Source: Jaapia argillacea MUCL 33604
Lineage: Eukaryota > Basidiomycota > Agaricomycetes > Jaapiales > Jaapiaceae
Length of the DNA: 64,000 nucleotides
Direction of reading: 5' to 3'
NCBI GenBank assembly: GCA_000697665.1
Contig: KL197713.1
Location: forward strand, 1,680,181 to 1,744,180
Positions 46,394 to 57,388 of this stretch are shown here, one piece after another (position 1 is the stretch's first letter; each line of letters begins with the position of its first letter). Position numbers and translations under genes: made by a program. The notes beneath the pieces are model-generated. The model did no database searches. It saw only the letters and a program-made list of their open reading frames with translations, and had not been told where the DNA came from.

Positions 46394-49300
46394 CTACCTA
46401 ATACCAACCGGCACACCACGTTTCTTCTTTACGGCGACCTCGAGTGGTATATCAACCACAACCAGTTGATCATCCTTGTCTATGGTAACGATCGCAACTC
46501 CGTTTGGCGAGGTCATTGCGGTGAAAGGATTGTTGACGCCAGTGCGGAATTCCTGGGGGAAGCGAACGGCGAAGTCATCGGACTCCTCGAGTTGGAGCGG
46601 GTATTCCACAACTTTTCCTGGGGCTTCAACACTTTTGTCCCTTTGGTCGCTGTGAGTGATGCACTGTTCACTTTGAGGTGGGGAAGACGCAAGATGAGAA
46701 ACCAGAACGGTTCCTTTGGAACAGACTGAAACGATCTTTGAATCTCGAGGTGAGAATGCCAGAGCCACAGTCCGGTGCCTTAACCTTGCAAGCGGAGCAA
46801 GGAGAGGTGCACCTGTCAGGGCGTCCCAGATCTGTATGCTTGCGTCCTCCAATACTGAAGCGATCTTTGATGCGTCGCTAGAAAACGCAATGGCAAGGGC
46901 GCAGTGGCGATAGCTGTGCTCCAACCCATGTAGTGTGATATCTAGGGTCATAATTCCCGAGGAAGCATCCCACACCCTTATCATCATATCCTTCGCCGCT
47001 GATGCGATTTTGGTCCCATCAGAGCAAAATGCGAGAGCACTTATTGCACCATTATGGCCCCGTCTTGAGTTAAGAATCGGCATTTCACACCAGACGTCCC
47101 AGAGTTGGATAGTTCCATCGAGCTGTCCAGAAGCAATTTTGGACCCATCAGATGAAAGGGCTACAGCTTGAGGTTGCTTTCCACCTCTTGGTGATGGGAT
47201 GGATGCCCCTGTCGAGACATCCCAGATTCGGGCACCTTCCTGATTTCCCAATGCTACCCTCGACCTATCAGAGGACATGGCCAGACAAGTTGAGAAGCGT
47301 GCTGGGATACTGGGTGATCTGACCAACAATACATCCCAAACACTTACAGTCCCATTCTCACATCCAGCGATAACCTGGGAGCTGTCTGGAGAGAACGTGG
47401 CTGATAATACAGTGGAATGGCAGGAGATGCGTGCAAGCGGTGTACTGGTCGCCGTCTCCCACACAAAGATTGCATCACCTCGTACTGAGACAATCTTCGA
47501 GCCGTCGTGTGAGAACTGAACTGAGTGGTTCACAGGGTGAGTATAGGTGAATAACTGTGGTCTTGGTGATCCTGACAGGATCTGGGAGCCGTCGGGAGAG
47601 AACATTACAGACCCAAACTGACGATATTCATTTGGGAGAGTGGTTGAAGTGGGTGGTAGTAGCAAACTACCACTGAAGGGATCCCACAACCCGATTCCGT
47701 AACCAGAAAGCCCGGACGAAAAATTGGTGTGGGGTGTGGCGGATGGTGAAGGATTCATCAATGCTGGTGTTATCTGGATCACCTTGGCGCCAGATGTTGC
47801 ATCCCATATTCGGATAGTTTCGTCGGTGGATCCAGAGACGACCTGGCTGCCATTAGGTGAGAATGCCACTGAGTTGACTGATGAGCGGTGGCCTCGGAGG
47901 ATCAGTAAGATGCCTGTCGAGACACTCCATACTCGTACAGTGGCATCCAAAGACCCCGATACAAGCTTTTTGCTGTCCGGACTGAACGCCACAGACATTA
48001 CTTCAAGACTGTGACCGCTGAAAGTGGAGAGATGTGTTCCCACTTCAGCATCCCACAGCTGCAGAGTTCGGTCGTCGGATCCTGATGCGATTTTGGAACC
48101 ATTTCTGGCGAATGTCACACAATTTACAGACCTGCTGTGACCACGAAGCTCGAGAAGTGGTGCACCCATTTTCGAGTCCCAAAGCCGAATTATGGCGTCC
48201 TTGGACGCTGAGGCAAATTTCGAGCCATCACTGGAGATGCTGACACTGTTGACCCCCTTACTGGAATGGAAGCAATGGCAGCGTAAACGACCATCGGGGA
48301 TGGTTGTTACCCTTGGTGTGTTGGGTACTGAATACCTCTTGCAAATCGAGTTCTCGGGAGGAGCGAAAACCAAAGCAGTGGTGAAGGGAGACGACGACGT
48401 TGGGAAAAAAAGAAGTTGAGCCACGAATTCGAAGGCATCGTATCGCATGTTCCGATCGGCCTCCGTGCATGTACTCGTCTGTCACAAGGTTAACTCCGGA
48501 GGCGAGAGACTTATAAAGTGCTTACATTGGTTAATTGAATGAGCTTCTCCAACGAGTCATGCACCCGGTCGATGCAGTTCATAGCAGCTTGAAACACCAA
48601 CCACCGGAAAAAATCGGTCCCCAAGAACGCTCGAATCTTCTGATCCCCTTCCTGAAGGATGTGGTCCAACACACACAGGTTCTTTCTCCACTGATAGTCT
48701 GCGTAAGCAGCAAATGCAGGAATGGCTGTACGATCCCCGAATAAGGGGTTGCGAGCAGTCGGAGGGAAGTCACAGCTGTCCATATATCTCATGAAGAGAT
48801 CGGGGCAACGCTTCAGCACAAGCACCTTGAGCTGGTGGGATACACTTGGACCGAAGAACCAATCAATGCCACACCTGCACTCATCTCCCAAGAAGTCGTA
48901 GAATGACTTATGGAGAAAGCGAATAGGCCTAGAATCTCCATAACTTGTGACACTGGCTAGTCTGTCGAGAAGGGTGCGACACTTGGGATTATTCGGGTCG
49001 AAGACAATCTGATCGACATCGGCGCAGGTGAGTGAGACGCCCCAGGGGGCAGTTACGAGGAGCCCAAGGAGCAAGCGCAAGTCAGACTTGATGTCATCGT
49101 TGCGCCCCGAGATAGGAACTGCTAATTGTAAGACCGTTCGGTACATGAAGTCAAGTGATGCCTCTGCATCGGAGGCGGCTGCCACGGATTGTTCCAACAC
49201 AACCTTGAGTCGGTCCGAGGGGGATTCCTTGATAAACTCGTAGACAGTCGATGCCCAAATGAAGAGACCTTGTGCCCGAGTCTCAAGTTTGTATATTCCA

Positions 49301-51461
49301 CTACGCCTCTGGAGAAGCTCCTGGAAATGTGGATCCTCAATCTCGCCGAACTTGGCCTTGAAGTAGAATCGAATGCTGGGGTCGAGTGGTCTTAAGGTTA
49401 AATCTTGAATGATGGTTGATGAGGCATATTTGGGGCTGAGATTACCCTCGATATCTGGTTCCGGCCGGCTGGTGATTATCAACCGAATGAATGGAAGGTT
49501 GTCCCCGAAACCTCGCGCCAGCAGAGCGAGGAGCTCTTTGCGTCGCCCCGGCGTACCACATTCATCCAAGCCGTCCATGAGGATAACAACGGGGCCTTCG
49601 TCTGCCAGGTCTTCGACAATAGATAAGGGCCCCCTAACGAGTCTGGTGAATTGTTCTTGAAGAGAACGGTCAACGATGTCTGGAACCTTCTTGATGACAT
49701 CTGCGATCAGTATGCCGAGGCGGTCATCGAACGAAGCAAGCTTGTATGCCAGAGTCGGAATAACCCTGAATGGGTCGTTCATCTGATTGCGATCAAAACG
49801 AATGAAAGCTCCGAGACGGCCATGGTCGCCCATTGCACGGCAGTGCTCTGCGATTGTGCTCGCAAGTGCACTTTTCCCAGTTCCCGCCAACCCTCTTAGC
49901 CAGAATATCTCGTTGCTCTGCTTCGCGATCCAGGATACGACCGCAACAATCTCCCGTGTACGTGTCCCAGGAAGGCAGGGGTCTCGACGTGTGATGGTTC
50001 GATGCGGATTCAAGCGAGAAAGGATGAGGTCCATCTCTATAGCTCAGAAAGATGACAAACAAAACTCGAGATCGAGATGATCTTCACTTACCAATGAACT
50101 TGACTGACGAGTACGTGCTAAATGCGACGACAGCCATCGTTCTGGTCAAATCGCCAGTAAAACGTCTGCCGAGGTCATCAAACGATGCTTTAAATTGCTC
50201 GACCTTGTCCGACACATCAAGGGTTAGGAGTCTTTCTGCCAAATGAAACGAATCAGAGGAGTTCTACCATACAAAGAGAGTAAGCTCACCGATGTATTTC
50301 TTAGTGAGGTATTCTTTGATAAAAATTGCACACTCCATGGTTTGACCCAACATAGCGTCGAAGATATCTTGAAATACAGAATGCTTTCGCAAGATGTCAT
50401 CCTGAGTTGCGGTCTGGTAGGTCTCCATCATCGAGTTGTAAAGTGAACAGACGCTCTCGTCCTTTGATTGCTGCGCTTTGAGAATCTGCTCACAATCTCG
50501 AATGAGTGGGATTGTCATCGGGCATGATCGAGGCTGGTCTTACATTGTAACCCACGCTGAGTAAACTCCAGGCCGCGGTGGCGAAAGGATGAAACTAGTT
50601 GGGATGAGGGTTTAGTCGACACATGACATTAGATGATGATGATTTACCTTTGCGATTTCATCGAGGAGTTGTTTCAACGGCTCGATGGTCTCGAGAATTG
50701 GGATAGTTTTGTTGAGCGTTTCTTGAACCACCCCAGCCAGTGGCTGTACGGTCGAGACGGCGTTGAGGAGAGGATTAGTATGCTCTGTAGGTTGAGCAGT
50801 ATCTTCAACGAGACCCCGTGCTGCGGAATAGAGATCGGTACGATATCGGAGGAGGACAGTGCTTGTTGATTCGGCAGTGACTGCAGGAGATTTGATCTTG
50901 ATTTGAATGAGACATTCGCCTTGAGAACACATTGTTAAGGCCACGGACGAGAATCAATACATGGCAACACACCTGAATTTCCCGCCAAGATTTCATGCAG
51001 AGGAACCTCAACCCTTCCCAGAAATTGCTTCCATAACCAAGAGCGACCATGGTAGAGAGAGAGGGAAAACTTGACAGCGGAACTCTCCCTGTCGTTCCTG
51101 TAAGATACACTCAATATTAAGCTTGACCGCCGTCATCGAGGTACGTACAAATGTAACAATATCTCTTCATCCCACCAAGGCGAGTCGGTTTTGTCCTTGA
51201 AAATCTTCGTCCTGTGCACAACGCTACCCGCCTTGACTTCAACGAAGGTCCGGGAAAGTTCTGGTATCCCTTGGATTTGGGAATCTGGTAATCGATCGCA
51301 CCGAATGAGAGTAACTCGAGAGAGGAGTCCAGTAGCGCTTACGCGTGATGAGCAGAAATTTGCTACAAAAGAAGTCAAGGCTAACCACGGACGGGTCAGA
51401 AAGCAGATTCGTACCGTTCATTGAGTCCACGGTCAGGACCCCTCACGGTGAGCGGTGTCAT
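46394..51461 (-). CDS. NLR-like C2-NACHT-WD40 protein, copy A
   Basis: Minus-strand multi-exon gene. The N-terminus is C2-like: VTLIRCDRLPDSQIQGIPEL, FVEVKAGSVVHRTKIFKD, DSPWWDEEILLHL, LGRVEVPLHEILAGN. A helical linker follows (QETLNKTIPILETIEPLKQL; MTIPLIRDCEQILKAQQS). The NACHT ATPase (50034-48511) has Walker A GLAGTGKSALAST, Walker B VVILMDGLDECG and sensor IITSRPEPDIEG, then helical and winged-helix parts (RPIRFLHKSFYDFLGDECRC). An in-phase intron joins it to the WD40 exon (48448-46394) with about 11-12 repeats (GHSLEVMSVAFSPDSKKLVS, LDATVRVW), likely propellers. Fungal NWD proteins act in non-self recognition and cell death; the WD repeats are the presumed sensor. The first short exons near 51461 are not fully resolved. 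No lesions seen in the NACHT and WD40 exons. Confidence 0.9.
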
Positions 51462-51799
51462 GTTCGTAGTCAGAATCTGCGGACAGGGATGTAGATTGGC
51501 AGTGGATGAAGCAGAACCAAAACGGAAAAGACCCAAAAGAAACAAGCTTGGGCACCAATGGTGAGCGTAGCGCCCACCATATCGATCTGATCAGGTTCTG
51601 AAGCCGCCCAACGAAACTTGAAAGTCAGGCGTTAATGGAGAAGGTTCAACGCCCGTTCCGGCCTTCTAGGCTGATGTCACAGATCTAACATACCAGGATT
51701 GAGCGCGTTTACTCATGACGCTGATGCATGGCTTGAGGTCGAATGAATTTTGTTGAATCCGAACAAAGTTGGTTTAGCGGCACTTCGATTTGTCTAAAC

Positions 51800-53620
51800 G
51801 TGTGGGGTGAGTACAACTACTAGACAAAGGCCACACGCGTCTGAGCCTTTCGGAGTCTCGTCTTTCAACTTTGGTTTACCACCGTCTGCGCATCTCCTAC
51901 TCTACTGCCTCCCCAACGCCGTCCCGAGACTCGAGGAAGAGTGTAACACCCATCACTCGCAACCCTCAACTATCAGTTCTCCCTGGCCATTCGTAGTCAA
52001 TGTGATGTCTTGCCACCTGTCGTCCATACGTTCGAACTCCGTAATGGTTGACTGCTCGGAGAAGAGAGATGTGGCTAAGAACCGAAGGATCGAAGATCGA
52101 GGTCAGCCCTCCGTCATTCCCTGACGAAACGTATGAGTACTTCGCCCGCCTTGACACTCTGATTCTGAGGTTGACTCCCAGCTGATCCTCAAGAACGTTT
52201 ACCACCATCGATCCTCGGCGTCGCTCTGACCTCTACATCTCGCAACGGACTCTACTCGTACGCGATCAGCGAACGTCACTGACATGCCCCGCAGACCGAG
52301 ACGAATGGGAACACCGTTGTGAACGCAGGGATTCAGGAGAGCTCATCAATTTTCAATCTGGTATGTGCGTTCTATTGATCGTAGCCTTCCGCCTCATCCA
52401 ACATTGTTTTGCGTCAATAGGCTTCCGTCAATTCCAGGCCGCTCATACCCCCCCTGTTCACTTCGAATTTCGCGGTCCGCCCCTCATCAACTTCTTCAGC
52501 CGACGTCGCCGTCTCTCACTCACCCGACTCTTCGCATGAGTGAGAGGTGGAGTTGGGAGATTATCCTCCAGGAGGCAATTTGGATTTCTTTGGTCGGAGG
52601 GGCTGTGATGATCGGAACGATTAATATTTGGATATCTTCGATACACACTTTTTTTTTGACTACTTGTAGCTATGTTATCGAAGTCCGACGTCACCTTTGG
52701 TTACCGGTCAAGCGAATCAGACCCCGAAAAGAAGAGGCACCGATAAGTACAAGAGTGGAGCTCGGCCAAGTAATGTCCAAAAACGGAAGGATGAGATATG
52801 ATGGAGCAGTAGATAAGATAAGATAGCACTTTTCATTCCCACCTCTTTCGGTTCATCTGACTCGTCTGCCTCCCTCGAAGCCTAAGACTACGTGTATCTT
52901 CCCAGCACCAAATCAAACTCCCTGATTGTAGTAAGGGCAGTCGAGTCTGATAACATCACCAGTGCTCGCAACAATGGAAACAGCAAGTCATCTCGGTGGC
53001 GTCGAGGGAGGAGGGACGATCGCAAGTGTTCGGCGCTGAGCGCTGATCGCTTCAAGGGCGCCCACGCTGACCAACTGTGAGAGGATATTAGGGTCGACGC
53101 AAACGAGAGCCGTGATATAGTGCATGGCGAGAGTCCTGTTCCCGAACCTGTCTAATCTGATCACTGTCAGTGTTGGTTAAGTGCCAGTGGAGAAGAACGC
53201 ACCGGACATAGGATATCAACCTTTGGCAGGAGTTGATGAACGATTGATCGCAAGCAAGCTTACCTGCCTCCAACCCGAGACCGTACCTATTGAAAGCATC
53301 ATCCAGGAGCTGGAGTACGTGCTGAGGGCGTCAAATTAGTTTGCTAGAGCGAGTTGGTGAACCGTCGAGAATGTGGACACAAAGCGCGATTGGCAGATAG
53401 AAGGCAACGGCTCATAGCAGGACGATGTCACTTCCCCGATCGTTCATACTCTCAGCGTCAGGTGGTCACTACACGATTGGTATCGGATGTTCGGACTGAA
53501 GATGGCTTTGGGGGATGATAGGTGTACGCATTTGCTGGTTTATAGGAGGATGGGGTGGGGATCACAGACGTGAGCACGGCGTTGATAGTGTTTTGATGTG
53601 TATATATCAAGTGCATTTTG
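51800..53620. other. Spacer between duplicated units with coding-like fragments
   Basis: Unique sequence between units A and B. A 20 nt motif at 51841-51860 (CTGAGCCTTTCGGAGTCTCG) recurs with one change at 53651-53670 in the left end of unit B. Between 51960 and 52550 there are plus-strand stretches with coding-like content in changing frames (QFSLAIRSQCDVLPPVVHTF; IEVSPPSFPDETYEYFARLD; then CPADRDEWEHRCERRDSGEL, spliced by GTATGT...CAATAG to FRQFQAAHTPPVHFEFRGPP). They suggest a spliced gene or its remains, unrecognised. 52830-53620 holds nothing I can support. Confidence 0.45.
52537..52824 (+). CDS. Possible small single-pass membrane protein
   Basis: An open frame of about 95 residues from ATG 52537: MSERWSWEIILQEAIWISLV, then GGAVMIGTINIWISSIHTFF, a basic juxtamembrane stretch (EVRRHLWLPVKRIRPRKEE) and a polar tail. 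One or two hydrophobic helices are followed by positive charge. It overlaps, in a different frame, the tail of the coding-like fragments ending near 52540. There is no homologue I can name, and it may be spurious. Confidence 0.25.
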
Positions 53621-53904
53621 TCGCTACACTCCAACCTCGGACGCGCACGTCTGAGCCTTTCAGAGTCTCGCTTTTGGTTTCCTACTTGACCCTTGCCAAC
53701 TAGCTGCCTAACATACTCTGGCCGGACTGTGCTGCGGTACTCCATTGTTGAGCACTAAACTGCGACACGTCCCCCACTTCGTCAAGCTTTGCGGGTCCGG
53801 GATCGACAGGGTCTGTGACTATCTTTCGACTATGTATTATGGATCTTGACTAAATCTTGACCGCAGCGTTAGTTCAAGCCGACATCGTTCACTTGGTGCC
53901 CGAC

Positions 53905-55519
53905 CTTTACGCCACCTTGGTGTACTTCGTCACGCCCCATCTACGTCCTTTCATACATCTTCCTGTTCGTTGCAACTAATGCAGAAACGAAGTATGGTGT
54001 GGGAGGGTTGTATTGGGTTACGATTTGGCATGTTGAGGTGTTGCTTGCTGGTGTGTGGAAGGCGGTGAGATTTCGTGGGGGAGGGGACATGCTGGGCTTG
54101 GTTCGAACGCTGGAGGGGAAGAGGTGAGACGGGTTGGGGGGGTCAGGTTTGAGGTTGACGACGAGCAGGGAGGGGAGAGGAGGGAGGGAGGGAGATTGCG
54201 GATGAGGACCCAACCGAGACTATGTCCCTCATGCATGAACAGAGGACAGTCACCGAGGGTGGAAGCGAGTAAACTACTGGGTAAATCGGCGAGCCACCCT
54301 CTTGTCCCTCATTATTGTTGCCGCTCATGCCAACTGACACGGTGGTTCTTCGTCGCACAGGCAATAAATCAGAGTCCGCTGAAGATGCAATTGGGTGGTG
54401 TATGTTGCGGTTCGTGTGGAGCGCACCGGCACATGTGTTGTTGCTCTCACAGACGGCGGAGTTATTGGTTGGGACTCTGGGTCAGACATTGGTTGGTGGG
54501 AGTAGCGCATGGACTGGTGAGTTTATTTTTCTATTCAGATGATTGACGTGATGCTGAACAATATTCTCGTCCCATTTTTAGTATACACTGCTCTCTGCGC
54601 CGTTTCATTCCTAATCACACTCCCCCTTCTGCTCTTCCCACCGAAACTTCACACCTCCGTCGAGTGGATCCTCGTTACGTTCATCCTGACGACTCTCTAC
54701 ACCTACGCCGCCAACCCATTCTCTCAAGAAGCGCCTTTCAAGATCTCTTTCCAGCAAACTCTCACCTTCAACCAAACTTCTGGTGATTTCGCGGCCTTGA
54801 CTAGTATGACTGGCAGTCAGAGCTATTTGGAGAGAGGTGTTGCGGCTGAGCTGCCGTCCAGTTGGGACGGGGAGTTATGCGTGGAGAGGAGGACGTATTG
54901 AGGCCTGCGTTGACGACTTGCGTTTGGGAGGGAGGGCTATTGCCTAGTCCTGGGAAACACTCTCGGAGGTCCCTTTCGTCTCCATCGCACCAAGATGAAC
55001 GGCAACCTTCACTGTCGGCGATGGTCGAATCATCACCTTCGACAACTCTATCCGACTGGCTCGAGTTCGACGCGAAACGGCTTAACGATTTTTCCGCTTT
55101 CTTCTCTATACGGGGCGTCAATACCGGAGCTTTTCGGTAACGTCAATGTAACTTCGTTCAATGTTCGCGAAGGAGGGACGAAGGGTGTGCAATCGGGATA
55201 TCCTATATCTCCAGAAGGACTGGAGGAGTTGAGGTTATGGAGTCGGGATTGGGAGAAGAAGTTCTTCGTCGAGGGTTTGTTTCACTCCTAGCTCATCCTA
55301 CTCTTCCACTACTTCGTCTCCACATTTTACAGTGGAGGCAGAGCTTCTTGTTCATGGGCGGAGTATGAGAGTGGGATGGCTGGTGTTGAGTTACCTGACG
55401 ATGCGAGGAGGGCAAGGATACTGGCATATGAGGAGGTGTTGGCTTTCTTGTCGACTTGGGCGGTGGCTACGAAGAGGGCGGATGCATTGGTTGAAGTCTC
55501 TGTGCCCTTTAGGATTTGA
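53905..55519 (+). pseudogene. Vacuolar membrane protease (Pff1-like) C-terminal fragment, copy B
   Basis: Same truncated protease tail as copy A: ETKYGVGGLYWV-like segment, VYTALCAVSFLITLPLLLFP, NPFSQEAPFKISFQQTLTFN, TGSQSYLERGVAAELPSSW, LTTCVWEGGLLPSPGKHS, FGNVNVTSFNVREGG, YPISPEGLEELRLWSRDWEK, ending with a VPFRI-stop at 55519. The peptidase domain is missing, and the frame is broken several times, including after DGELCVER near 54900 and near 55290. An insertion near 53930 interrupts the first helix. It is not expected to make an enzyme. Confidence 0.8.
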
Positions 55520-55610
55520 TTGGGTATGTTACAATTGTTGGTGTGCTTTAGTTATCACTGCTCATCTCGATATTTTGATGTTTGTTTTCCGCGTCTTGTT
55601 GCCGTCACAG

Positions 55611-56065
55611 TCATGACCCCAGCTTGTACCTCCAATCGAAGTCAAATTCAATGGGGATACCGCGCAGTAACGCAGCTACAGTTTCGGTCTTGCATGCGCG
55701 CCTATCTCCCGTTGAATGTAGAATGTTCAGGGTGACTAGCAGGTACCGTTCCAAAATATCCAATCCCTTGCGCAGCTGTCCTCCTCCTACGTCAGCAGTT
55801 TTTGGTCTCAGCACCGAACGATACGGCTCTATAGCGCTCACTATGAACTCAACTGTCACAGCCAGTTCTGGCACAGTCAGTCGAGCGAATGCGTGGTTCT
55901 ATGGCCAACAACAGATGCACCACACAATCGCCTCCAATCTGTCTCAGACCTCGATGCGGTTGGATTTGAGCCTGAACTCTCTTGACACGAACCTTCACAA
56001 GTACCTTTTCCTCCAGAATCCAGGATTTTCGTCTGTTACGATTGTTTGAGCCTCCGTAGGATGCG
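55611..56065 (-). pseudogene. Unidentified minus-strand gene remnant, copy B
   Basis: Counterpart of 44690-45070. The longest open piece reads LTVPELAVTVEFIVSAIEPY and RSVLRPKTADVGGGQLRKGL, and a second frame reads RFVSREFRLKSNRIEV after ENPGFWRKRYL. Aligning with copy A, the shared peptide ELAVTVE lies in one frame while flanking matches lie in others, as expected for independent decay of a coding ancestor. The family is not recognised. Confidence 0.35.
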
Positions 56066-56139
56066 GTGGGGAGGCTGACATGTCGGCGGCTGGACCTCAT
56101 GTCCCTGTGTTAATTTCCTTGGGCGGAGCGTAGTCCTCC

Positions 56140-56147
56140 TATTTAAG
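56140..56147 (+). promoter_or_regulatory. TATA-like box of the copy B NAD(P)-binding gene
   Basis: TATTTAAG lies about 75 nt before the ATG at 56221. The aligned position in unit A (45128-45135) reads CACTTAAG, so the TATA-like core is altered there. Confidence 0.4.
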
Positions 56148-56220
56148 AGGCCAAATGCTCCGGTAGGATACTATCGAACAAGACACGCAATTTCACTGCT
56201 TCACTCAAACCTCAAACAAC

Positions 56221-57215
56221 ATGAAAGTCCTCGTCCTAGGTGGTTCTCGCCACATCGGCTACCACTCCGCCTTGAGGCTCCTCGATAAGTGCTCCCCTTC
56301 CCCCCTCACGATGTTCTCCTTATCGCCGATTCGAATTTCTGACGGGTACGTCTTCACCAGGGAAAGGCCACACCGTTCATTTCTGCTCCGCAACGCCGCC
56401 GTCTTCGATGGCGATGAGAAGGTTCAACCTTTCATCTCCTCTGGTCAAGCCAGGATCGTGCAAGGTGATGCCCTGAAATCCGGCGACGTCCAACACGCTT
56501 AGGACACAGCCGGCAATGGCGAACCAGAAGGAGTTGTTGATCTTTGCTTATTTTCGATCGGTTTGTCTAACCACCCCTTGCCACATCGTCAAACATCGAA
56601 TTCATCCCGTTCATTCCAAACGTATATTCCAAATTAGGTGCAACAACCGGAAAGTTTTCCCTGACGAAGGGTGTTATCATCAACCCCGTTAACGTCTGCA
56701 CCCAATCCGTAATGAACGTCCTTTGCACGATGCCAAAACCTGCGAGGATGAAGTTGGTTGCTATAACTTCCAATGGAGTCGGTCGGTCATCTCATGCCTC
56801 ATTTCTGTGGCTCCTGAAGGGGTTCTGTTCATATTTCATCGCCGGACCTCATAGAGACAAGATCGGACTCGAATGTGTGCGTTATCACGTAGGAGGCAAA
56901 CCTTATACCGAGACAGAGATGGGAGGTGAGCCCGGAGAGCAAATCCTGGAGCAGGAGTGGAAGACTCGTGAAGGGTTGCCTCCGGAAGGAGAGTTCACAA
57001 ACACGGTCATCATGAGGCCCGCGTTGATGTTTGACGGGGATTGTAAGGGCGATGCACCTGTGAATAAGGCAGGTAATGCGCCGTACAGGTTCGCGGAGGG
57101 GAACTTGCCCGCGGCGTGGACGATCTCGAGGCAGGACGTTGCGCATATCATTGTGGAGGTCATGTTGCCTGAGTGGGAGAAGTGGACTGGCAAAGTTGCG
57201 ACGATTGGGTACTGA
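56221..57215 (+). pseudogene. NAD(P)-binding Rossmann protein, copy B, donor and nonsense lesions
   Basis: Begins MKVLVLGGSRHIGYHSALRL, so the nucleotide-binding GGSRHIG is intact. The first donor reads CTCG|ATAAGT where copies A and C have CTCG|GTAAGT, so splicing of intron 1 should fail. Exon 2 (VFDGDEKVQPFISSGQARIV) then has TAG at the place where A and C encode Trp in RAWDT (about 56503). The last exon is fully open and lacks the frameshift of copy A: KPARMKLVAITSNGVGRSSH, YFIAGPHRDKIGLECVRYHV, WTISRQDVAHIIVEVMLPEW, KVATIGY-stop at 57215. Copies A and B are thus broken by different changes. Confidence 0.78.
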
Positions 57216-57388
57216 CTGCCAAATGAATATCGTGTTTTTTAGGGTCTTCGCTGGAGGCCACTTGCTACCCGTTCCACTCCCCTTGTCCTCTTCTGTCATT
57301 ATTGCCATCGCACACATTGTATTTATTCATACGCATTCATTCGTCTATCTATCCTACAAGTATATATCCCATCCTCCAGATCGAACTA

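Larger units (their letters stand above)
42970..51800. repeat. Segmental duplication, unit A
   Basis: This segment matches 53620-62820 over almost its whole length in the same order and orientation, with scattered substitutions and small indels. The shared sequence begins near CCAACCTCGGACGCG (about 42985; 53630 in B). It ends past the NACHT-WD40 promoter: GGATTGAGCGCGTTTACTCA at about 51692 is CGATTGAGCGGTTTTGCTCA in B, and similarity fades by 51800. The offset is 10,995 at the WD40 stop and 11,042 at the C2 start, reflecting small insertions in B. The unit contains a truncated protease pseudogene, an unidentified minus-strand remnant, an NAD(P)-binding protein gene and a C2-NACHT-WD40 gene. 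Confidence 0.95.

Noticed and set aside
46678-48419. Series of plus-strand open frames across the WD40 exon
   Set aside because: They mirror the repeat periodicity of the WD40 gene on the other strand and have no independent motifs. The same applies to 57733-59009.
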